The translations under genes and the position numbers were made by a program. Under the pieces are notes generated by a model. It saw nothing but the letters and a program-made list of their open reading frames with translations, was not told the DNA's origin and did not search any database. A stretch of DNA of 11,731 nucleotides from an archaeon (GTDB lineage: Archaea; Iainarchaeota; Iainarchaeia; Iainarchaeales; Iainarchaeaceae): the NCBI GenBank assembly GCA_024653865.1, contig JANLHD010000024.1, forward strand, positions 1 through 11,731. The letters are read 5' to 3'. Below are positions 1 to 6,110 of the stretch, in pieces (within the stretch, counting starts at the first letter, position 1; each line of letters opens with the position of its first letter).

Positions 1-198
1 CGCAAGAATCCTTGCCCCTGCCCTGCTGTGCTGGGAAAGTTTTCTTTTTGCGATGACCCTGTCCTTTATGAGCTGCCTCACGTCATCCTTGGTCATTGCT
101 TCCTTGATCCTCGCTGTTTCGTCGGGGTTCACGTAAATTTTCGTCTGCCCAACCTTCAAAAGCTTTGCCGCAATTTTTTTCGCATTTTTTTCGTTCAT
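1..198 (-). CDS. rpl19e: Large-subunit ribosomal protein eL19, N-terminal part
   Basis: This is the first 66 codons of eL19, a 50S protein found only in archaea and eukaryotes; the rest lies beyond the left edge. The protein begins MNEKNAKKIAAKLLKVGQ and continues with a YVNPDE segment, then KDDVRQLIKD and a basic run ending in SRAGARILA. This matches the family pattern of an N-terminal helix, a 'V-W/Y-hydrophobic-P-E' strand, a DDVR-LI helix and an Arg-rich linker. The ATG is 13 bases after the eL32 stop and is preceded by AAGGTG at a fitting distance, so the start is well supported. In the usual archaeal order uL18, uS5, uL30 and uL15 would follow outside the window (inference from known gene order). 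Confidence 0.9.
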   Translation of the reverse strand, partial: MNEKNAKKIAAKLLKVGQTKIYVNPDETARIKEAMTKDDVRQLIKDRVIAKRKLSQHSRAGARILA

Positions 199-211
199 TA
201 CCACAACACCT

Positions 212-787
212 TCAGGGGTTCAAAACCTTTATTCCCTTTTCAATCGCCTTGTCCACGATGTCAATTTTCTTTTTTCTTCCTATCCCAGAAATCACGCGCA
301 CGGCGTGGCCTTCCTTGATCGCCTTCAATTCGCCAATGTGCCTCACAAGAACTTCCCTATACCCGCTTGGGTGGATATCCCTAATTGCCCTCGGGGTCCT
401 GTAGCCTTCCCTTGGGTTGAACCCATCGCTTGCAACGTGCTTAACATCAATTCCCCTGGGAACGCGCCACTTGTCCCACTTTGCCTTGCTTTTTTTCCTC
501 ACGCTTCTTTTTCCAAACCTTCCCCGAAACACCGGGTGCGCGTTCTTGCCGAGAACTTTCGCGCGCAAAGCGCGCTGCAAAACCGTTGCCTTCGCCTTTT
601 TCAAAATAACCTTCCGGGATTTTTTCTCCTTCTTTTCTTTCTTGGGGGCAGCCGCCTTCTTTTCTTGCGCCTTCGTGCCCTTCTTTTCCTCGGCCGCCGC
701 CTCTTTTTTTGGCGCCTTTGCCTTCACCGCAGTTTTTTCCGCCTTTGCATGCGTTGCCTTTGCCTTTTCTTCCTTTTTTTGCGCCAT
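212..787 (-). CDS. rpl32e: Large-subunit ribosomal protein eL32 with long Lys/Ala/Glu extension
   Basis: eL32 is a 50S protein of archaea and eukaryotes. The C-terminal part shows the family core: FRGRFGKRSVRKK, then WDKWRVPRGID, then a GYRTPRAIRDIHPSGY stretch and VLVRHIGELKAI. About the first 70 residues before this core are a low-complexity Lys/Ala/Glu extension that looks disordered. N-terminal extensions of eL32 are known in some archaea, but this one is long and strongly charged. I chose the ATG at 787 (MAQKKEEK, 191 residues). A GTG at 796 overlaps the uL6 stop and would add three residues; the bases GAAGTGA just upstream of the ATG can serve as a weak ribosome-binding site. The gene lies between uL6 and eL19, as in most archaeal operons. 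Confidence 0.93.
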   Translation of the reverse strand: MAQKKEEKAKATHAKAEKTAVKAKAPKKEAAAEEKKGTKAQEKKAAAPKKEKKEKKSRKVILKKAKATVLQRALRAKVLGKNAHPVFRGRFGKRSVRKKSKAKWDKWRVPRGIDVKHVASDGFNPREGYRTPRAIRDIHPSGYREVLVRHIGELKAIKEGHAVRVISGIGRKKKIDIVDKAIEKGIKVLNP

Positions 788-792
788 AATTT

Positions 793-1341
793 TCACTTCG
801 CCTTTGCCTCGTGCATTTTTCCGGTGATATAAATACCGTCCTGGTAAATCCTAACATCCTTTCCCCTGATTTTGGTCGCCTGCTCCATGTTCGCCGCGGT
901 CTGCCCGACCTCCTCTTTGTTCGGGCCTTTCACGGTTATGTCCTTGCCCTTCACTTCCACCTTGGACTTGCCGATAATCCTTGCCCTTCTCGGGTGCTTT
1001 GCGCCCGCAAGGTTATTGATTTCAACAAACCCATCCTTCACCGAAACGTTCATGGGAAAGTGGCTGAATACGACCTCGAGCGTGTAAACGTAATCCCCGC
1101 CGACCCCTTTGATGAGATTTCTTATGTGCGAGGCAACCGTGCGGCATTCCGCTACAAGATCCTTTCTCTGGTGCTTTGACCAAACCTCTATGCCCTCGCC
1201 GTTTTGCTTGAGGATGAATTCGGTGGACTTGAAGTGCCTCTTGTTTTCCTTTCCGCCCGCACTCACCTTTATGTCATTGCCGCGCAAATCCACGCTCACG
1301 CCTTTGGGCACCTCTATTGTGTCGATAAGTTTTCCGGTCAT
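793..1341 (-). CDS. rpl6: Large-subunit ribosomal protein uL6
   Basis: uL6 is a two-domain 50S protein near the factor-binding site and the sarcin-ricin loop. The 182-residue product has the usual archaeal length. It starts MTGKLIDTIEVPKGVSVDL and shows the internal duplication typical of the family: two beta-rich halves, the second beginning near residue 90 with FPMNVSVKDGFVEINNL and continuing into KSKVEVKGKDITVKGP. The C-terminal AANMEQATKI-RGKDVRIYQDGIYI block is the conserved archaeal end of the protein. The gene starts 13 bases after the uS8 stop and its TGA sits just before the eL32 start. Confidence 0.95.
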   Translation of the reverse strand: MTGKLIDTIEVPKGVSVDLRGNDIKVSAGGKENKRHFKSTEFILKQNGEGIEVWSKHQRKDLVAECRTVASHIRNLIKGVGGDYVYTLEVVFSHFPMNVSVKDGFVEINNLAGAKHPRRARIIGKSKVEVKGKDITVKGPNKEEVGQTAANMEQATKIRGKDVRIYQDGIYITGKMHEAKAK

Positions 1342-1354
1342 TTTTCATCAAATC

Positions 1355-1747
1355 CTAGTAAACGTATGCGAGCAGCCTTCCGCCTATCTCCTTTTCCTTT
1401 GCCTCTACGTGCGTCAATACCCCTTGCGGAGTGCTGACTATGATCGTGCCGACATCGTATGAGGGCAAATAGCGCTTCTCGAATTTTTCGAACTCGTCTT
1501 TCTTCACCGCGTACCTTGGCTTTACAGCCCTGCACTCGTTTATTTTTCCGAGAAGCTCGATTTTGAACAATCCTTCCCTGCCGTCATCCACAAATTCGAA
1601 AGTGCCAATGTAGCCTTTTTGCTGCATTATTTTCAAAATTTCCTTGAGGAGCCTTGAGGCCGGCCTTATGACTACCGTTTTCTTCGCCGCGTTCTCATTG
1701 TTTTTGATGTTCACCAGCGCGTCTGCAATCGGGTCATTTCTGCTCAT
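1355..1747 (-). CDS. rps8: Small-subunit ribosomal protein uS8
   Basis: uS8 binds the central domain of 16S rRNA early in 30S assembly. The 130-residue product has the normal archaeal length and begins [16 protein letters not shown], the conserved N-terminus. It ends with a [20 protein letters not shown] block followed by LLAYVY, the conserved C-terminal rRNA-binding signature in its archaeal form. A GGGAGATGATGG run directly precedes the ATG and contains a GGAG ribosome-binding sequence. The gene follows uS14 by 14 bases and precedes uL6, as in the spc-type order. Confidence 0.96.
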   Translation of the reverse strand: MSRNDPIADALVNIKNNENAAKKTVVIRPASRLLKEILKIMQQKGYIGTFEFVDDGREGLFKIELLGKINECRAVKPRYAVKKDEFEKFEKRYLPSYDVGTIIVSTPQGVLTHVEAKEKEIGGRLLAYVY

Positions 1748-1761
1748 ACCATCATCTCCCT

Positions 1762-1920
1762 TTAATCGTACTTCCTAAATCCTATGTGTTCTGCGTTTTC
1801 CTTGAAGCATCTCCTGCAAATCTTGAGGCCATACTTGCTGATAACTCCCTTGTGGCTTTTGCAAAGCTTGCAAATCTTGGGCTTCACCTTGTAGCCTTTT
1901 TCCACCTTATTTTCACTCAT
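1762..1920 (-). CDS. rps14: Small-subunit ribosomal protein uS14 (zinc-ribbon type)
   Basis: This short gene encodes 52 residues starting [15 protein letters not shown]. It carries two CxxC pairs (C17/C20 and C35/C38) that would bind one zinc ion, within [19 protein letters not shown] and [19 protein letters not shown]. The KYGL-xxCRxCF-E-A--IGF-KYD pattern is the archaeal uS14 signature, and uS14 sits in the 30S head near uS3 and uS10. The ATG overlaps the uL5 stop codon (ATGA), so translation is probably coupled. It occupies the expected place between uL5 and uS8. A length near 50 residues is normal for archaeal zinc-binding uS14. Confidence 0.96.
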   Translation of the reverse strand: MSENKVEKGYKVKPKICKLCKSHKGVISKYGLKICRRCFKENAEHIGFRKYD

Positions 1921-2429
1921 TCGACCTCAACTCCGAACTTTTGTTTTATGAAATCAATTGCATCGTCAGGCGTTATTAGGTGCGAACCGTGAATCCTTGC
2001 CTTTGCGATTTTCCTTCTCTTCACCCTAAAGCCCGGCCTCTCAAGCGTCACCAATACATCGAATCCTTTTATTCCGAGTTTGGGGTCGTACTTTGCCTTT
2101 GGCATGTCAATGTACTCCTTGATTCCGAATCCAAAGTTCCCGCTCCTGTCAAAGTTGCGCCTCTTTATCTTGTTGGCTTTTGCTGTAAACGCGTCCTTGA
2201 GGAACGCTTCCGCAGGTTCTCCCCTAAGCGTGACCTTTGTTCCAATTGTTAGCCCCGGCCGCAGGCCCCACTCGGGCTGCTTGACCTTGCACTTTGTGAG
2301 CATTGGCTTTGCCCTCGTAATCTGTTCGAGTATAGTGGATGCCTTTTTGAGTTCGTCCCCTGTCTGGCCTACTCCCATGTTTACCGTGACCTTCTCAATC
2401 CGAACTTTTTTCATCTTGTTTTCAGCCAT
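1917..2429 (-). CDS. rpl5: Large-subunit ribosomal protein uL5
   Basis: uL5 helps anchor 5S rRNA in the central protuberance of the 50S subunit. After MAENKMKKVRIEKVTVNMGV the product shows the family's Gly-rich turn (GVGQTG) and the KPMLTKCKVKQPEWGLRPG region. It then has GTKVTLRG and the conserved RNFDRSGNFGFGIKEYIDMP block, and ends in VLVTLERPGFRVKRRKIAKA. The ATG at 2429 gives 170 residues. A GTG at 2438, overlapping the eS4 stop, would give 173; I prefer the ATG because GAGTGA lies 5 bases upstream. The stop overlaps the uS14 start. Confidence 0.95.
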   Translation of the reverse strand: MAENKMKKVRIEKVTVNMGVGQTGDELKKASTILEQITRAKPMLTKCKVKQPEWGLRPGLTIGTKVTLRGEPAEAFLKDAFTAKANKIKRRNFDRSGNFGFGIKEYIDMPKAKYDPKLGIKGFDVLVTLERPGFRVKRRKIAKARIHGSHLITPDDAIDFIKQKFGVEVE

Positions 2430-2434
2430 AATAA

Positions 2435-3163
2435 TCACTCTTGCGTAAGCGCCTCAATTTCCGATTTTGCCTTTCCCACGACAAACACATTCCGTGTAAC
2501 CGTTTGGTACTGGTTGTCCTTGCTGCTCAGCAAAACAGCCCTTTTCCTCTGCAGGCTGCCCGCCATTACGTCCTCAACCATTGCGGTTTCGCCGACATGC
2601 GTTCCGCCGATTATAAAAATCGTGCTTCCCTTCGCCATCGGATAAACTTCGTCAATTTTTATTTCAGGCAGGCTGATTTTGATGCTGTCATCAACGCCAA
2701 CCTTTGCCTTCCCGGGGTCAATTGTGAAACCGTCGTTGGTTGTGAGCAAAATCTTTCCGCCCTTAATCGCCCTCTTTCCAGTGACCTTGGAAATCTTGAA
2801 GTCCTTTGACTTCGCGTCAATTTCGCGCAAAATCAACCTTCCTTTTTCGTCAAGCACCACCCTGTATTTTTTCTTGAGTTCCGCAAGTTCAATCAAATCA
2901 AAGAGCCCGAGCGCGAACCTCTCGTCCTTCCTTGCGATTGCGTTCACTTTTACCTTTCCTTCGCCCAAAATTTTCTTGGCTTCCCTTGCATTCGCAACCA
3001 CTTCGAGCAATTGCCTTAGTGCAAATGAAAGCGGCACGGAATCCTTTTTCCTGTGCGTTCCTGCCTTGCTTTTGGTCGTAAACTTGTCTACCTTTCTGGA
3101 AAAGTACCTTGACTTCGGCGCCGATAGGCTCTTTTGTGTCTTGGTTTCTCCCTTATTCGCCAT
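2435..3163 (-). CDS. rps4e: Small-subunit ribosomal protein eS4
   Basis: eS4 is a 30S protein specific to archaea and eukaryotes. The 242-residue product has the family layout. A basic N-terminus (about 1-40) with KAGTHRKKDSVPL leads into an S4-like RNA-binding segment (about 43-105, with LRQLLEVVANAREAKKIL and VKVNAIARKD). The central domain follows, and a KOW-type motif lies near 177-200 (KGSTIFIIGGTHVGETAMVE). The length is typical of archaea. The start overlaps the last codons of uL24 by 11 bases, so the two are probably coupled. The gene sits between uL24 and uL5 as expected. Confidence 0.96.
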   Translation of the reverse strand: MANKGETKTQKSLSAPKSRYFSRKVDKFTTKSKAGTHRKKDSVPLSFALRQLLEVVANAREAKKILGEGKVKVNAIARKDERFALGLFDLIELAELKKKYRVVLDEKGRLILREIDAKSKDFKISKVTGKRAIKGGKILLTTNDGFTIDPGKAKVGVDDSIKISLPEIKIDEVYPMAKGSTIFIIGGTHVGETAMVEDVMAGSLQRKRAVLLSSKDNQYQTVTRNVFVVGKAKSEIEALTQE

Positions 3164-3569
3164 TCTTTTTCACCTTCTTGTCATCCTTTTTTTCCGCGGC
3201 CGTGGTCGCAATCTTTTTTCCTTTAAGGCGCCTGTTGTCCTTTTCTTCAAGCGCAACAAGTTCGAGGTTGCTTGGTTTGAAGGGGACCTGTATTTCGGTG
3301 CCGTTCATTTTTTTCCTCGTGACATTTTCAACAAAAACCTGGATCTTTGACCTCTTAACTGCCGTGATCTTCCCCTGTTTTCCAACGAATTTTTCGTCGC
3401 CGCGCATGATTCTCACCGTGTCGCCTTTCCTTCCCTCAAGGCTCCTCTTTCCGAGCGCTTTTCTTAGCGCCTTGTTCAGGTGCATCGAGAATTCCTTCTC
3501 TTTGAGGTGCAGTGGCCTGGTGTAATGCTGCTTTCTTTGCTTCTTTGGCTTCGAACTCGTCAATATCAT
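3153..3569 (-). CDS. rpl24: Large-subunit ribosomal protein uL24
   Basis: uL24 is an early assembly protein of the 50S subunit that contacts 23S rRNA near the tunnel exit. The 138-residue product starts MILTSSKPKKQRKQHY and has the archaeal LHLKEKEFSMHLNKALRKAL region. A KOW motif lies at about residues 49-76 (KGDTVRIMRGDEKFVGKQGK). The family's FVENVTRKKMNGTEIQVPF stretch follows, then KPSNLELVAL. A basic tail of roughly 30 residues (KKIATTAAEKKDDKKVKKNG) follows the core. The ATG comes 3 bases after the uL14 stop, and the C-terminus overlaps the eS4 start. Confidence 0.95.
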   Translation of the reverse strand: MILTSSKPKKQRKQHYTRPLHLKEKEFSMHLNKALRKALGKRSLEGRKGDTVRIMRGDEKFVGKQGKITAVKRSKIQVFVENVTRKKMNGTEIQVPFKPSNLELVALEEKDNRRLKGKKIATTAAEKKDDKKVKKNGE

Positions 3570-3572
3570 GAA

Positions 3573-3971
3573 TTACACCACTCCGGAACTAATTCCGGCA
3601 ATCTTCGGGAACCTCTCCCCGACCTCTTTTGCCACGACTCCCTTTACTTCCGAGCCCTTTGGCAAACCCTTGTCATCAACAAGCACAACCGCATTGTCCT
3701 CGAATTTTATCCTCGTGCCGTCAGGCCTTTTGTACTCTTTCCTCACGCGGATGACAACAGCCTTCTCCACCTTCTTTCTAATCTCCGGCTTTCCTTTCTT
3801 CACGACAACATTCACCATGTCGGCAATGCCCGCCCTCGGGTGGGTTTTTTTCCTGCCGTGGTACTTGTAAACCGCGATAAGCCGAACTTCCTTTGCGCCG
3901 GAGTTGTCCGCGCAAATGCACCTGCTTCCGAATGTGAGGGAGCGCACAATTGACGAGCTGATTGCCTTCAT
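3573..3971 (-). CDS. rpl14: Large-subunit ribosomal protein uL14
   Basis: uL14 forms part of the intersubunit bridge region of the 50S subunit. The 132-residue product carries the highly conserved pieces ICADNSGAKEVRLIAVY, the KKTHPRAGIADMVNVVVKKG block and VVIRVRKEYKRPDGTRIKF. These are followed by EDNAVVLVDDKGLPKGSEVK and the end GERFPKIAGISSGVV. The length is normal for archaea. The start codon overlaps the uS17 stop (ATGA). Confidence 0.97.
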   Translation of the reverse strand: MKAISSSIVRSLTFGSRCICADNSGAKEVRLIAVYKYHGRKKTHPRAGIADMVNVVVKKGKPEIRKKVEKAVVIRVRKEYKRPDGTRIKFEDNAVVLVDDKGLPKGSEVKGVVAKEVGERFPKIAGISSGVV

Positions 3972-4258
3972 TTTGCCCCGCCCTCCTTTATGATTTCAAG
4001 CACAATAAAGCTCTTGGTCTTGCTGATCTTGCGCGTCTCGCCGATTCTCACAATGTCGCCCTCTTTTGCGTTGATTGTTTCGGGATTGTGCGCCTTGACC
4101 TTTGACTTTGTTTTCTTGTACCTCTCGTATTTCGGGATGTACCTTGTAAGTGTCCTCTCGACCGTGACGGTCTTTGGCATTTTTGCGCTGGAAACCAATC
4201 CGACAAATGCGGCTCCCCTGACGCTGTAACCGAGTTCTGCCTTTTTCTTCTTGCTCAT
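3968..4258 (-). CDS. rps17: Small-subunit ribosomal protein uS17
   Basis: uS17 is an OB-fold protein that binds 16S rRNA early in 30S assembly. The 96-residue product includes the archaeal pattern GAAFVGLVSSAKMPKTVTVE, then RYIPKYERYKKTKSKVKAHN and INAKEGDIVRIGETRKISKT, ending in KSFIVLEIIKE. The ATG at 4258 overlaps the Rnp1 stop (ATGA) and has a GGAGG ribosome-binding sequence 8 bases upstream, so it decides the start. The frame could be extended five residues to a TTG at 4273, but that would place the start on top of the ribosome-binding site and is unlikely. Confidence 0.95.
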   Translation of the reverse strand: MSKKKKAELGYSVRGAAFVGLVSSAKMPKTVTVERTLTRYIPKYERYKKTKSKVKAHNPETINAKEGDIVRIGETRKISKTKSFIVLEIIKEGGAK

Positions 4259-4554
4259 TTGCTCTTCCTCCAAAGCGCCTTTAGCCTCTGCTCAGGCGTG
4301 TACAATATTTCCTTTCCATTCACAACCGCAACTTCCTTTCCGATCTTAAACAAAAATTTTGCCTCCGCTTTCGGGACAATTTTCTCGCTGCCATTCGCGT
4401 CCTCAATCACAATCGTGTTCTTTGTTTCGTCCACAACAATTCCCCTCAATTTATTTTTGTTCGCGTCGCCGCTCATAATCTCCGCATCAAGGCCGATGAA
4501 TTCGTGGCCAAAAATGTTTTCCTGCGTAATGCAATAATGCTCGGTTTTAAGCAT
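4255..4554 (-). CDS. rnp1: RNase P protein component 1 (Rnp1, homologue of Rpp29/Pop4)
   Basis: This protein is a subunit of archaeal RNase P, which removes 5' leaders from precursor tRNAs. The 99-residue product begins MLKTEHYCITQENIFGHEFI. It then has the small Sm-like barrel of the family, with LRGIVVDETKNTIVIEDANG, and closes with the conserved basic end TPEQRLKALWRK, which corresponds to the family's R-P-E-R-L/I helix. The length is typical of archaea. It lies between SUI1 and uS17, its conserved position in many archaeal ribosomal operons. It overlaps the SUI1 gene by 8 bases and the uS17 gene by 4. Confidence 0.92.
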   Translation of the reverse strand: MLKTEHYCITQENIFGHEFIGLDAEIMSGDANKNKLRGIVVDETKNTIVIEDANGSEKIVPKAEAKFLFKIGKEVAVVNGKEILYTPEQRLKALWRKSK

Positions 4555-4849
4555 CTATCAATTCCTCCCTGTACCCGTCCTTTAGGAGAATCTCCTTGAC
4601 TTTTGAGGAGTGCTTTCCCTGCAACACTATTTCCCTTCCTTTCACAGTTCCACCGCAAGCGAGTTTTTTCTTCATTTCCTTCTCCAGCCTTTTCGCGTCC
4701 TTTTCATCCTCGAATCCGCTGACAACGGTGACTATTTTCCCGAACCTTCTTGCCACTTCCCTGACCTTGATTTTTTGCGATTCCTTGGTTATCTCCCCGA
4801 AATCCAAAAGGTCCTTTGGAAGGCCCGTTACCTTGTCAATGTCAACCAT
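4547..4849 (-). CDS. Translation initiation factor 1 homologue (SUI1/eIF1 family)
   Basis: Proteins of the SUI1/aIF1 family bind the 30S subunit and help select the correct start codon. The 100-residue product starts MVDIDKVTGLPKDLLDFGEI and has the SUI1 core from about residue 25. That core contains KIKVREVARRFGKIVTVVSG, a helix with KDAKRLEKEMKKKLACGGTV (CGGT at 65-68) and the family block EIVLQGKHSSKVKEILLKDG. The start overlaps the uL29 stop as TAATG. Placement inside the ribosomal operon, just before Rnp1, is known from other archaea and couples its supply to ribosome production (inference). Confidence 0.93.
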   Translation of the reverse strand: MVDIDKVTGLPKDLLDFGEITKESQKIKVREVARRFGKIVTVVSGFEDEKDAKRLEKEMKKKLACGGTVKGREIVLQGKHSSKVKEILLKDGYREELIDA

Positions 4850-5064
4850 TACTGCTTCTTCACGCCCCTATTTTTTTCCCCTATTAACGTAAGTATTCTC
4901 GCGATTTCCCTTCTCGTGTTCCTGATTTTTGCCGGCTTTTCCGCCCTTGTGCCCGAGGCTATTGTCGCCCTTTCCTTTGAGAGGACGTTTTTGAGATCCA
5001 CGATTTTGGACTCGAGTTCCTCCACGGAATTATCCCGAAGCTGTGCAAGCTTTTTTTTGCCCAT
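4849..5064 (-). CDS. rpl29: Large-subunit ribosomal protein uL29
   Basis: uL29 is a small two-helix hairpin protein near the exit of the peptide tunnel. The 71-residue product contains QLRDNSVEELESKIVDLKNV and the conserved second-helix signature KIRNTRREIARILTLIGEK, which identifies the family. The length is normal. The ATG directly follows the uS3 TAG stop with no gap, and its own TAA overlaps the SUI1 start (TAATG). Confidence 0.95.
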   Translation of the reverse strand: MGKKKLAQLRDNSVEELESKIVDLKNVLSKERATIASGTRAEKPAKIRNTRREIARILTLIGEKNRGVKKQ

Positions 5065-5871
5065 CTAATCCACTTTCCCCTTTTTCTCTGGCTCTTTTGT
5101 CTCCTTCTTTTTTGCGGGCGCCTTCTTCTTTGGCTCCGCTTGTGCCTCTTCTTTTGGCTTTGCTATTGCCTCTTCTATTTTTTCCGCCGCAGCAACTTCT
5201 TCAACTTGCGCCGCCGGCTCAGTTTGCGTTTCTTCTTTTGGCTTTGCCGCCTCAGCCAGAGCCTCTCTTTTCTTTATATAATCCCCAATCTTCTCCTTGT
5301 CCGGGAACACGGTGTCCGGCTTTACGATCTTCACTTTTATTCCAATCGCGCCCACCTTTGGATACGCCGCCGCCTTTCCATAATCAACAAGCTTTGCCTG
5401 CTCACCGACCTTTTTCATGTAACCGTGTGCTATTCTTTGCTTGCGCTTCCTTCCCGCCTTTCCGGCTATTTTTCCGCTAAGTATAATTTCAAGCCCCTGC
5501 GCCCCGGCTTCTAGGGTTTCATTTACCGCCTTGAATGTGATGCTTCTCCACGAGAACCCCCTTTCAATGAGCGCCTTCATCTTGTTCGCGACCGCCTGCG
5601 CATCGAGCTCTGGCCTTTCTATTTCCTTTATCTCAAGCTGCGGATTGTCTATGTTGAAATTCTTTTGTATCGCTTCGGTCAACTGTGAAATGTTCGAGCC
5701 GCTCTTTCCTATTGCAAGCCCCGGCCTTGTCACATTCACAACAATCCTTGTAACAAGGGGCGTCTTCACTATCTCGCTTTTGGTGAAACCCGCCCTGTCA
5801 AGTTCTTTTGCAAGATAAGCATCAAGCTCCATTTTCCGCATGCCCTGCTGTATGAAATGCTTCTCAATCAT
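5065..5871 (-). CDS. rps3: Small-subunit ribosomal protein uS3 with charged C-terminal tail
   Basis: uS3 lines the mRNA entry channel of the 30S subunit. The 268-residue product has an N-terminal KH domain (about 18-85) with the GxxG loop at G55-K-S-G58, within TRPGLAIGKSGSN. The S3 C-terminal domain follows (about 100-195, with RSITFKAVNETLEAGAQGLE, IAGKAGRKRKQRIAHG and KVGAIGIKVKIVKP). Residues from about 200 form a low-complexity Glu/Lys/Ala/Pro tail in which a KPKEExQxEP unit occurs twice. The tail is longer than in most archaeal uS3. The ATG is the downstream edge of hairpin repeat A, which supplies a GGAGGTG ribosome-binding site 8 bases upstream. Confidence 0.95.
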   Translation of the reverse strand: MIEKHFIQQGMRKMELDAYLAKELDRAGFTKSEIVKTPLVTRIVVNVTRPGLAIGKSGSNISQLTEAIQKNFNIDNPQLEIKEIERPELDAQAVANKMKALIERGFSWRSITFKAVNETLEAGAQGLEIILSGKIAGKAGRKRKQRIAHGYMKKVGEQAKLVDYGKAAAYPKVGAIGIKVKIVKPDTVFPDKEKIGDYIKKREALAEAAKPKEETQTEPAAQVEEVAAAEKIEEAIAKPKEEAQAEPKKKAPAKKKETKEPEKKGKVD

Positions 5872-5986
5872 TACGCGGACACCTCCGCGTACGCGAAAAG
5901 GTTCGCGTTCAGACCTGTCCCGCTTGCAGCGGGACTAGCCCCCCACATGGTGGGGTGCAACGTAATCCCGGAGTTCCGGGAGTTCA
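5869..5986 (-). repeat. Hairpin-chain repeat, copy A (before uS3)
   Basis: This is a 118-base element, matched by copy B at 7725-7842 with four differences. It consists of five consecutive hairpins: H1 stem 5873-5879/5884-5890, H2 5891-5897/5902-5908, H3 5917-5924/5928-5935, H4 5941-5946/5950-5955 and H5 about 5966-5971/5976-5981. Stems are perfect, of 6 to 8 pairs, with loops of 3 to 4 bases. In mRNA order H5 comes first and H1 last. The last three bases of the element in mRNA sense are the ATG of uS3. An open frame runs through it and stops at TAATG. It resembles a miniature palindromic element, but I recognise no named family and see no target-site duplication. Confidence 0.85.
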
Positions 5987-6110
5987 GAGGTGTGCCATCT
6001 CCTTGCAAAATCAAAGATTTTGCGAGGCCTCGCAGAATCACAAATTCTGCAAGGTCGTTCCTATGGAACTCGATGCCACTTGCTATTTTAATTTTCATCA
6101 TAATCATCAT
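5871..6110 (-). CDS. Open frame through hairpin repeat A, doubtful gene
   Basis: A 79-codon frame begins at an ATG overlapping the uL22 TGA stop and ends at a TAA overlapping the uS3 ATG, so it bridges the gap exactly. Its last part, with HPTMWGASPAASGTG followed by LNANLFAYAEVSA, is repeated in the frame through copy B. No domain or signal is visible, and the sequence is set by the hairpins below it. All four base differences from copy B change an amino acid, which argues against selection on the peptide. Ribosomes could still pass through it and so keep uL22 and uS3 coupled. I consider a functional protein unlikely. Confidence 0.2.
   Translation of the reverse strand: MMIMMKIKIASGIEFHRNDLAEFVILRGLAKSLILQGDGTPLNSRNSGITLHPTMWGASPAASGTGLNANLFAYAEVSA
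5880..5886 (-). promoter_or_regulatory. Ribosome-binding site of uS3 inside hairpin H1
   Basis: In mRNA sense this is GGAGGTG, ending 8 bases before the uS3 ATG. It complements seven bases of the CACCTCC anti-Shine-Dalgarno sequence that is general for archaeal 16S rRNA. GGTG forms the whole loop of hairpin H1 (7-pair stem), and the GGA lies in its 5' arm. The site is therefore half exposed and half paired when the hairpin forms, which could tune initiation (inference). Confidence 0.7.
6001..6069 (-). repeat. Three further hairpins after repeat A, two of them a diverged tandem pair
   Basis: Adjacent to copy A and absent from copy B. Two 27-base palindromic units lie back to back (6001-6027 and 6028-6054) and agree at 21 of 27 positions. 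Their stems are 6005-6012/6016-6023 and 6032-6038/6044-6050, each extended by outer CCT/AGG pairs. One difference is compensatory: an A-T pair in the first unit is a G-C pair in the second. A smaller hairpin follows, GTTCC-tat-GGAAC at 6057-6069. In mRNA sense these lie between the uL22 stop and repeat A. Confidence 0.8.

Noticed and set aside
165..404. Plus-strand open frames opposite the ribosomal genes (here and throughout 1-10243)
   Set aside because: They lie opposite clearly identified conserved proteins, show no family resemblance and are rich in Phe, Leu and Ser, as expected from the complement of Lys/Glu-rich genes.
4259..4273. Five-residue upstream extension of uS17 from a TTG codon
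   Set aside because: The codons overlap the GGAGG ribosome-binding site that serves the ATG at 4258, and homologues begin near that ATG.
5869..5986. Hairpin repeat as a CRISPR array or as a tRNA gene
   Set aside because: There is no regular repeat-spacer alternation, the hairpins follow one another directly with different stems, and no tRNA anticodon or T-arm pattern is present.
5869..5986. Hairpin repeat as an intrinsic transcription terminator or attenuator
   Set aside because: No U-run follows the hairpins in mRNA sense; start codons of essential ribosomal genes follow immediately, so strong termination is unlikely.
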